This document shows, in pieces, positions 1-4,450 of a DNA stretch of 8,313 nt. This DNA is from Firmicutes bacterium UBA1065 (GTDB taxonomy: Bacteria; Bacillota; Clostridia; Tissierellales; Sedimentibacteraceae). Under the pieces are notes generated by a model. The model saw only the letters and a program-made list of their open reading frames with translations. It did no database searches and was not told the DNA's origin. The stretch spans positions 1-8,313 of the forward strand of contig DCDC01000036.1 of the NCBI GenBank assembly GCA_002316225.1, in the 5' to 3' direction. Position numbers and translations under genes: made by a program. How positions within the stretch are numbered: position 1 is the first letter of the stretch; each line of letters opens with the position of its first letter.

Positions 1-47
1 CCTTCATTCGCTAAGAATTATATTCGTGTCCTGCAAATGTTCGCTTG

Positions 48-135
48 ATATTTTTATTATTTTTTCGCTAATGATAGACGTTATGTTAGTGTTTGTAAAT
101 ATCCTAAAATATGCGCGAATATTTTTATTATTTTT
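48..135. repeat. 17-base direct repeat pair, 71-base period
   Basis: The word ATATTTTTATTATTTTT occurs identically at 48-64 and 119-135. Both copies sit next to a TTCGC or GCGAA word. Because the repeat is made only of A and T it carries little information, but exact 17-base identity with similar flanks suggests a local duplication or a paired regulatory site. Confidence 0.5.
71..99 (-). promoter_or_regulatory. possible promoter reading leftward out of the window
   Basis: On the minus strand TTTACA (94-99) and TATCAT (71-76) are separated by exactly 17 bases, giving a predicted start near base 64. It would serve a gene beyond the left edge. The region is very AT-rich, so a chance match is quite possible. 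Confidence 0.3.
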
Positions 136-169
136 GCTTGTACTTAATGTTTATACTCACACAATTCTT

Positions 170-733
170 TTATAATTTTGATTTTTCATATTCCTGCATG
201 GCCTTTAAGGTTTCATCCAGCAGATAATCCAGTTCCCAGCCCAGCATTTCTGCTCCTGCCTTGATGGTTTCCCTTGAGCAGCCTGCGGCAAAGCCAGTGG
301 ATTTAAATTTTTTCTTAAGGGACTTAAGCTCCATATCCAGGGTGCTTTTTGATGGTCGCATCAATGCTGCTGCCCCTATTAACCCGGTTAGCTCATCAGT
401 GGCAAAAAGAATTTTTTCCATTGTGTGTTCAGGTTTTATGGTTACATTTGTAAGTCCGTAACCATGGCTTGCGGCAGCCTTGATAATTTTCTCATCCACA
501 CCCTTTTGGGCCAGGATCTCCTGCATTTTTACGCAATGCTCATCAGGATACATTTCAAAGTCAATATCATGCAAAAGACCGACTAAACCCCAAAATTCCG
601 CTTCATCTTCAAAACCTAATTTTTTTGCGAAATACTCCATCACAAAGCTTACCGTTTTTGCATGTTCCAGGTGGAATTCTTCCTTATTATACTCTTTCAG
701 CAATTCCCATGCTCTTTCTTTTGTAATGTTCAT
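170..733 (-). CDS. HD-domain metal-dependent phosphohydrolase
   Basis: This is a 187-residue cytoplasmic protein of the HD superfamily, whose members use bound metal ions to hydrolyse phosphate esters, often of nucleotides. The metal-binding pattern is visible in order: His24 in the early H-L-E-H segment, the His55-Asp56 doublet in L-L-H-D-I-D, His66, His90 in A-A-A-S-H-G, and Asp113 in A-T-D-E-L-T. The rest is predicted helical, and there is no signal peptide or second domain, so it is a stand-alone HD protein. The ATG (731-733) has a good ribosome binding site on the minus strand, AGGAAGGG at about 739-746, with 5 bases between. It is transcribed divergently from the IclR regulator. The substrate cannot be inferred. 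The family assignment is firm; the specific function is unknown. Confidence 0.85.
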   Translation of the reverse strand: MNITKERAWELLKEYNKEEFHLEHAKTVSFVMEYFAKKLGFEDEAEFWGLVGLLHDIDFEMYPDEHCVKMQEILAQKGVDEKIIKAAASHGYGLTNVTIKPEHTMEKILFATDELTGLIGAAALMRPSKSTLDMELKSLKKKFKSTGFAAGCSRETIKAGAEMLGWELDYLLDETLKAMQEYEKSKL

Positions 734-763
734 TATATCCCTTCCTTATAGATTATTAAGATA

Positions 764-792
764 ATTTTAACTTATTTGACATAACATGTCTA
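764..792 (-). promoter_or_regulatory. candidate promoter of the HD-domain gene
   Basis: On the minus strand TAGACA (787-792) and TAAAAT (764-769) are 17 bases apart, which predicts a transcript start near 757 and a leader of about 24 bases containing the ribosome binding site. The -35 region overlaps the inverted repeat at 778-790. Confidence 0.5.
778..790. promoter_or_regulatory. inverted repeat GACAT-AAC-ATGTC, possible operator
   Basis: This perfect 5-3-5 palindrome lies in the spacer between the divergent HD and IclR genes and overlaps the -35 region of the HD promoter. That is a typical position for a repressor site. A related palindrome of the form GACA-N5-TGTC occurs at 8099-8111. The binding protein is unknown; the neighbouring IclR regulator is one possibility. 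Confidence 0.3.
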
Positions 793-833
793 TAACAAAA
801 AAATTACAGGGATATTTTACTAATATATTTTGA

Positions 834-862
834 TTGACAAACTATATACATAGTGTTAATAT
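834..862 (+). promoter_or_regulatory. distal promoter of the IclR gene
   Basis: TTGACA (834-839), a 17-base spacer and TAATAT (857-862) preceded by TG (854-855) form a near-consensus SigA promoter with an extended -10. The predicted start is near 869, giving a leader of about 155 bases that includes the GGGGAG ribosome binding site. Confidence 0.7.
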
Positions 863-983
863 GAAGCATGATCTGTTAAACGTGGATTTTTAAACACATT
901 GTTTTGTCCCAAAATACACAAAAATTGCAGATTTTAGCAAGAGTTTAAGAATGTCGTAATTGTTCGTTAATAAATTATTTATA

Positions 984-1012
984 TTGATTTTCATGAAAGG
1001 TCATGCTATAAT
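984..1012 (+). promoter_or_regulatory. proximal promoter of the IclR gene
   Basis: TTGATT (984-989), a 17-base spacer and TATAAT (1007-1012) with TG at 1004-1005 form a very good extended -10 promoter. The predicted start, about 1018-1020, lies at or just after the ribosome binding site GGGGAG (1014-1019), so a transcript from here would be almost leaderless. Confidence 0.55.
989..998. promoter_or_regulatory. palindrome TTTCATGAAA, possible IclR autoregulatory operator
   Basis: A perfect 10-base palindrome fills the centre of the spacer between the -35 and -10 of the proximal promoter. A bound protein there would block RNA polymerase. IclR-family regulators commonly bind short palindromes in their own promoters. 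TCATG is also repeated at 991-995 and 1001-1005, one helical turn apart. Confidence 0.35.
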
Positions 1013-1024
1013 CGGGGAGTATTT

Positions 1025-1789
1025 ATGAAAGATAAAATCAGAGTTCAGTCCATAGACAGGGCAATAGCAATACTGGAGTGCTTCAATGAAGAAAATAAAG
1101 AACTCAGGCTGTCGGATATATCCGAAAGACTGGGTTTGAACAAGAGTACCGTGCATGGGATTATATCAACCCTTAAATATCACGGCTTCATCTCCCAGGA
1201 CGATGAAACCCAAAAATACAGATTAGGTATACGGTTTATAAGATTCGGAGATTTGGTTGTAAATTCATTGAATATAAGGAATGTGGCCATGCCTGTCATA
1301 GTTGAAGTCTGTAATAAAATTGAAGAAACGGTCCATGTGGCCATGCTTGATGGGACGGATGTTGTTTGGATAGAAAAAAAGGAATGCAACAAGTCTATAA
1401 AAACATCGACCACCATAGGAGCAAGGCTGCCGGCCTATACAACCGCAGACGGTAAAATAATAATAAGTTATCAGAATAAGGATAAAATCAAAACTTATAT
1501 ACCCAAGAGGATTCCCCAGCACACAAAAAATACCGTAACAAATAAGGCTGACTTCATAAAAAAGCTGGAAGAAATGAAGCAAAAGGGTTACGCAATAGAT
1601 AATGAAGAATTTGTTGAAGGCATAAAATGTGTGGCAGCACCCATATTTGACCATGACGGGAAGGTAAGATTCAGCTTGTCCACCACAGGACCTGCCTTCA
1701 GGATGAAAGATGATAAAATTAAGGAATTAATTGTCATTATTAAAGAAGCTGCCAATGAAATATCAAGGAGAATAGGATATAAAGGATAA
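1025..1789 (+). CDS. IclR-family transcriptional regulator
   Basis: This 254-residue protein has the full two-domain length and layout of the IclR family. Residues about 8-67 form the winged helix-turn-helix, with L-S-D-I-S-E-R-L-G-L-N-K-S-T-V-H and the wing ending in K-Y-R-L-G. Residues about 80-250 form the effector-binding domain, recognisable from G-A-R-L-P-A-Y-T-T-A-D-G-K near 132-144, G-Y-A-I-D-N-E-E-F near 188-196 and the C-terminal D-G-K-V-R-F-S-L-S-T-T-G-P. Such proteins are cytoplasmic and usually respond to a small organic acid or sugar-derived metabolite. The usual small-residue, hydrophobic segment after the G-K is replaced by I-I-I-S-Y, so the ligand may be atypical. ATG 1025 has GGGGAG at 1014-1019, 5 bases upstream. 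It lies between a divergent HD hydrolase gene and a lipoprotein/ApbE unit, either of which could be its target. The family is certain; ligand and targets are unknown. Confidence 0.92.
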   Translation: MKDKIRVQSIDRAIAILECFNEENKELRLSDISERLGLNKSTVHGIISTLKYHGFISQDDETQKYRLGIRFIRFGDLVVNSLNIRNVAMPVIVEVCNKIEETVHVAMLDGTDVVWIEKKECNKSIKTSTTIGARLPAYTTADGKIIISYQNKDKIKTYIPKRIPQHTKNTVTNKADFIKKLEEMKQKGYAIDNEEFVEGIKCVAAPIFDHDGKVRFSLSTTGPAFRMKDDKIKELIVIIKEAANEISRRIGYKG

Positions 1790-1793
1790 ATTT

Positions 1794-1822
1794 TGGGATT
1801 GCGGTTAACCTGCATCCCATTT
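1794..1822 (+). terminator. hairpin after the IclR gene, likely weak terminator
   Basis: Four bases after the stop codon, TGGGAT (1794-1799) pairs with ATCCCA (1814-1819) and an inner GCGG/CC-GC helix closes a TTAA loop, with one bulged T on each side. Only three T residues follow (1820-1822) before AAAGG, so termination may be inefficient or assisted. Confidence 0.45.
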
Positions 1823-1890
1823 AAAGGACTATATTTCAGAACGCAATTTGATAATACTGAACATAAAGCAAAAAAATCTTCAAAAATCTG

Positions 1891-1919
1891 TTGACTAATA
1901 TAAGACAATTTGTTAATAT
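1891..1919 (+). promoter_or_regulatory. promoter of the lipoprotein/apbE unit
   Basis: TTGACT (1891-1896), a 17-base spacer and TAATAT (1914-1919) with TG at 1911-1912 give an extended -10 SigA promoter, with a start predicted near 1926. The nine bases TGTTAATAT are identical to those of the distal IclR promoter. An ACAAT/ATTGT inverted repeat (1905-1909 with 1918-1922) brackets the -10 element and could be an operator. Confidence 0.65.
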
Positions 1920-2018
1920 TGTATCGTTTTGGACTACGGTGGCACGAGGTCCGTAAATATTATTGTAAAATAAAATTATAAACATTTGGCATGGTGGAAA
2001 TAATACAAAGATACAATG

Positions 2019-2042
2019 AAGCTATAAACTAAGCTATAAACA
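2019..2042 (+). repeat. tandem 12-base repeat in the leader
   Basis: AAGCTATAAACT (2019-2030) is followed directly by AAGCTATAAACA (2031-2042), differing only in the last base. It lies in the untranslated leader of the lipoprotein gene, directly before a CAGCT/AGCTG hairpin. Its role is unknown. Confidence 0.7.
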
Positions 2043-2150
2043 GCTCATAAGCTGACCCTGTATATTTACATATATGAAATATACCGGCAGCTTAGGCTGA
2101 TTATATATATATATAAATAAACAATAATAAAGATTATATGGAGGAAAATA

Positions 2151-3254
2151 ATGAAAAGAATAATAGCTATTGTTTTGGTTTTGGCTATGTCTTTATTTGC
2201 TTTTGCAGGATGTGCAAAAGAACAACCCCAGGTTAAAACACCCGTGGAAGAACCAAAGACAGAAGAACCTAAAACAGAAGAGCCAAAAACTGAAGAACCA
2301 AAGACGGAAGAACTGTTGGCAGAAGGCCAGGTTAAAACAGGTTTGGCAATAATATCATCCATAGAAAAATCTAAGGATGCTGGCGAAAAAGACGGAGTGG
2401 CACAGACAGATTCAGTAATTGTTGCAGTAACTGTTGACAATGAAGGAAAAATAGTGCAAACTGTAATTGATACAGCTCAAACAAAAATCGAATTCAGCAA
2501 GGAAGGCAAAATTCTGCCTGATTTAAACACTGTGTTCAAGTCCAAGCAAGAGCTTAAAGAAGAATACGGAATGGGCAAGGCTTCATCCATAGACAAGGAA
2601 TGGTATGAGCAAGCTAATGCTTTGGCTGAATATGTTGTTGGTAAAACAGTTGAAGAAGTTAAAGGTATTGCAGTTGACGAATCAGGAGTACCGACTGAAG
2701 CTGACCTGGTATCATCTGTAACCATCAAGATTGATCCTTATAAAGAAGCTATCGAAAAAGCTGTAGCTAATGCCAAGAACTTGGGAGCTAAAGCATCAGA
2801 CAAATTAGGCTTGGGAGTTGTAACAACAATTTCAAAGTCCAAGGATGCGACAGCTGACGCGGCAGGATTGGCTCAGGCTTACTCAACTTACGTTGCAGCA
2901 ACATTTGATGAAAATGGAAAAGTTACAAGCTCAATAATAGATGCATCACAGGCTAACGTAAATTTTGATGCAACTGGTAAAATTACAACTGATTTAACAG
3001 TTGCACCTTTAACAAAGGTTGAGTTGGGTGAAGGCTACGGAATGAAGAAAGCTTCTGCCATAGGCAAGGAATGGTATGAACAAGCAGATGCATTTGCAGC
3101 TTATGTGGTAGGCAAGACTGTTGAAGAGATTAAGGGTATAGCTGTTGACGAAAGCGGTCATGCTACCGAAGAAGATTTAGTATCATCTGTTACCGTAGGA
3201 ATTGAAGACTTCCAGGCAATTTACGAAAAGGCATATAACAATTCAAACAGGTAA
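2151..3254 (+). CDS. lipoprotein with two FMN-binding-like domains, probable ApbE substrate
   Basis: This 367-residue protein is exported and lipid-anchored: a lipoprotein signal peptide ends in F-A-G-Cys21. A spacer of four E-E-P-K-T repeats (33-52) follows, then two copies of one domain (about 64-209 and 220-365). The second halves of the copies (138-194 and 295-351) are identical at 44 of 57 positions by hand count, sharing Y-G-M, K-E-W-Y-E-Q-A, Y-V-V-G-K-T-V-E-E and I-A-V-D-E-S-G. Each copy ends in D-L-V-S-S-V-T (Thr191 and Thr348) followed by a helix. The known ApbE target motif is D-x-x-S/T-G-A-T/S, with FMN esterified to the last Thr or Ser; here the spacing and Thr are kept but G-A is replaced by S-V. 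The downstream gene is ApbE, and Listeria PplA, a flavinylated lipoprotein of extracellular electron transfer, has a similar two-domain plan. I infer a two-flavin surface redox protein. There are only two arginines and one cysteine. The lipoprotein call is firm; flavinylation is inferred. Confidence 0.75.
   Translation: MKRIIAIVLVLAMSLFAFAGCAKEQPQVKTPVEEPKTEEPKTEEPKTEEPKTEELLAEGQVKTGLAIISSIEKSKDAGEKDGVAQTDSVIVAVTVDNEGKIVQTVIDTAQTKIEFSKEGKILPDLNTVFKSKQELKEEYGMGKASSIDKEWYEQANALAEYVVGKTVEEVKGIAVDESGVPTEADLVSSVTIKIDPYKEAIEKAVANAKNLGAKASDKLGLGVVTTISKSKDATADAAGLAQAYSTYVAATFDENGKVTSSIIDASQANVNFDATGKITTDLTVAPLTKVELGEGYGMKKASAIGKEWYEQADAFAAYVVGKTVEEIKGIAVDESGHATEEDLVSSVTVGIEDFQAIYEKAYNNSNR
2247..2306 (+). 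repeat. four 15-base repeats encoding E-E-P-K-T
   Basis: Four in-frame 15-base units encode a charged, proline-containing linker between the lipidated cysteine and the first folded domain. Synonymous differences between units (CCA/CCT, AAG/AAA, ACA/ACT/ACG) show the array is old and not freshly expanded. Such linkers usually hold a domain away from the membrane. Confidence 0.85.
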
Positions 3255-3273
3255 CAATAAAATATGAATTACC

Positions 3274-3301
3274 GGGGCAGGATCTGCCCCCTTTATTTTT
3301 T
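3274..3301 (+). terminator. rho-independent terminator between lipoprotein and apbE
   Basis: GGGGCAG (3274-3280) pairs perfectly with CTGCCCC (3284-3290) around a GAT loop, followed by CTTTATTTTTT (3291-3301). The T run abuts the apbE ribosome binding site. No promoter is evident between it and apbE, so apbE is probably expressed by readthrough at a lower level than the lipoprotein. Confidence 0.85.
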
Positions 3302-3311
3302 GAGGTGTCAC

Positions 3312-4364
3312 TTGATTAAGAAAGTAATTTCCACAATATTGCTAATATTAACAATTCTTGGTTTGACAGGGTGCGGCGAAAAAAAGCTCGCCCGATATCA
3401 ATCGGAATTTATCATGCTCTTTGATACTTCCACAAGAATTGTGGGGTATACAAGGACCAAGGAAGAGTTCAGCAGGTATTCCCAGCTTATTTATGACTCT
3501 TTGAAGGAATACCACATACTTTATGATATCTATAACGATTATGAGGGTATTAACAATATTAAAACCATAAACGACAATGCGGGAATAAGGCCTGTCAAGG
3601 TTGATAAAAGAATAATCGACCTTCTGAAATTTTCAAAGGAGGTCTACGAAAAAACCCGTGGCAAAACCAATGTTGCCTATGGAGCTGTTTTGAAAATCTG
3701 GCACGATTACAGGACCCAAGGCCTTGAAGATCCGGAAAATGCATCCCTTCCCCCTTTTGAAGAACTCAAAACAGCATCGGAGCATACAAACATAGAGGAT
3801 ATTATAATCGATGAAGAGAACTCCACGGTCTTTTTGAAGGATCCTCTCATGAGCCTTGATGTAGGTGCCGTGGCAAAGGGATATGCAACCGAGCAGGTTA
3901 GCAAAACAGCAAAAGGGAAAGGAATGAATTCCGCTCTCTTATCCGTTGGAGGAAACGTCAGGGCCTTAAACAATAATGTGACCACAAACCAGCCATGGAA
4001 CGTGGGAATCCAAAATCCTGATCCGGAAGCCGAGAATCCGGTTTTTAAAGTGGTTAAGTTAGATGATGGGGCCCTGGTAACCAGCGGCGATTATGAAAGA
4101 TTCTACACGGTGGACGGGAAGAGGTATAACCATATTATAGATCCTGCCACCATGTATCCTGCGGAGTATTTCACTTCAGTATCAATAATCTGCAAGGATT
4201 CGGGACTGGCAGATGCCCTGTCAACAGCCCTGTTCTGCATGCCCTTTGAAGAAGGCCTTGAATTCATAAACTCTTTGCCGGAAGTGGAAGCAATGTGGAT
4301 TTTTAAAGATAAAACAGTCAGGTACAGCGAGAATTTCGAAAGCTTCATCAAAGAAGGGCAATAA
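3312..4364 (+). CDS. apbE: FAD:protein FMN transferase (ApbE family), lipoprotein
   Basis: ApbE enzymes cleave FAD and attach FMN covalently to a Thr or Ser of extracytoplasmic proteins, using Mg2+. From the TTG start the protein has 350 residues, normal for the family, with a lipoprotein signal peptide ending in L-T-G-Cys21, so it acts on the outer face of the membrane. Visible family motifs are L-D-V-G-A-V-A-K-G-Y-A (182-192), L-S-V-G-G-N (210-215), V-T-S-G-D-Y-E-R (256-263), H-I-I-D-P-A-T (274-280) and the metal-site pattern Asp301-x-x-x-Thr305 in A-D-A-L-S-T-A-L-F. I chose TTG 3312 because it has the ribosome binding site GAGGTG (3302-3307) and begins an ideal signal peptide. The upstream in-frame ATG (3264) lies before the terminator hairpin and would add 16 residues that spoil the signal. 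The likely substrate is the preceding two-domain lipoprotein. Confidence 0.93.
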   Translation: MIKKVISTILLILTILGLTGCGEKKLARYQSEFIMLFDTSTRIVGYTRTKEEFSRYSQLIYDSLKEYHILYDIYNDYEGINNIKTINDNAGIRPVKVDKRIIDLLKFSKEVYEKTRGKTNVAYGAVLKIWHDYRTQGLEDPENASLPPFEELKTASEHTNIEDIIIDEENSTVFLKDPLMSLDVGAVAKGYATEQVSKTAKGKGMNSALLSVGGNVRALNNNVTTNQPWNVGIQNPDPEAENPVFKVVKLDDGALVTSGDYERFYTVDGKRYNHIIDPATMYPAEYFTSVSIICKDSGLADALSTALFCMPFEEGLEFINSLPEVEAMWIFKDKTVRYSENFESFIKEGQ

Positions 4365-4372
4365 GGATTCAA

Positions 4373-4401
4373 TTGACACCATATAAATATTATTATAGAA
4401 T
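4373..4401 (+). promoter_or_regulatory. promoter of the ABC exporter pair
   Basis: TTGACA (4373-4378), a 17-base spacer and TAGAAT (4396-4401) predict a start near 4407-4408. It lies 9 bases after the apbE stop codon. The start falls inside the left arm of the hairpin at 4403-4430, so new transcripts would lack the pairing partner and escape termination. Confidence 0.6.
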
Positions 4402-4402
4402 T

Positions 4403-4439
4403 AATAAGCAATCCGATAGGGTTGCTTATTTGTATGTTT
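4403..4439 (+). terminator. terminator of the lipoprotein/apbE unit
   Basis: AATAAGCAATCC (4403-4414) pairs with GGGTTGCTTATT (4419-4430), twelve pairs with one T-G wobble around a GATA loop, followed by TGTATGTTT. The tail is interrupted, so some readthrough into the ABC genes is possible. Confidence 0.65.
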
Positions 4440-4450
4440 AAGAGGTTTAA

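Larger units (their letters stand above)
1..169. other. AT-rich non-coding end with repeats
   Basis: No coding sequence is supported here. The stretch holds a 17-base direct repeat, several TTCGCTAA-like words (7-14, 40-46, 64-71) and an inverted copy of the GCGAAT word at 115-120. Its right edge is the 3' flank of the HD-domain gene. An A/T-only inverted repeat (106-112 with 119-125, loop GCGCGA) followed on the plus strand by a T-rich run could act as a weak terminator, but it has no G/C in the stem. Confidence 0.5.
1823..2150 (+). promoter_or_regulatory. lipoprotein promoter region and long leader
   Basis: This spacer has no gene. It holds a promoter at 1891-1919 and then about 225 untranslated bases. 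The leader contains a GGAC/GTCC hairpin (1931-1934 with 1949-1952), a 12-base tandem repeat, a CAGCT-CATA-AGCTG hairpin at 2041-2054, a TATATTT/AAATATA inverted repeat (2061-2083), a CAGC-TTAG-GCTG hairpin at 2088-2099, a TA run (2101-2117) and the ribosome binding site TGGAGG (2139-2144), 6 bases before ATG. The tetramer AGCT occurs five times at 2020, 2032, 2042, 2050 and 2089. I recognise no known riboswitch class. Confidence 0.5.

Noticed and set aside
1265..1654. Minus-strand open frame of 129 codons inside the IclR gene
   Set aside because: It is antisense to a well-supported IclR coding sequence, has an unnatural composition rich in F, Y and C, and has no clear ribosome binding site.
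1911..1930. TTGTTAA half of a Rex (NADH-sensing) operator at the lipoprotein promoter
   Set aside because: It would suit a redox gene, but the second half-site TTAACAA is absent at the right spacing, and the bases overlap an ordinary extended -10 element.
1936..1949. GGTGGCAC word resembling the T-box antiterminator core
   Set aside because: The full core is not matched, the predicted transcript start lies only about 10 bases upstream so there is no room for Stem I and a specifier loop, and no terminator follows before a tRNA- or amino-acid-related gene.
2066..2440. Minus-strand open frame with G-S-S-V-F repeats over the lipoprotein start
   Set aside because: The repeats are only the antisense reading of the E-E-P-K-T repeat array, and the frame covers the lipoprotein signal peptide and leader.
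3264..3311. ATG start for apbE at 3264
   Set aside because: The added 16 residues span the terminator hairpin, lack a ribosome binding site, and would place a charged, cysteine-containing stretch before an otherwise ideal lipoprotein signal peptide.
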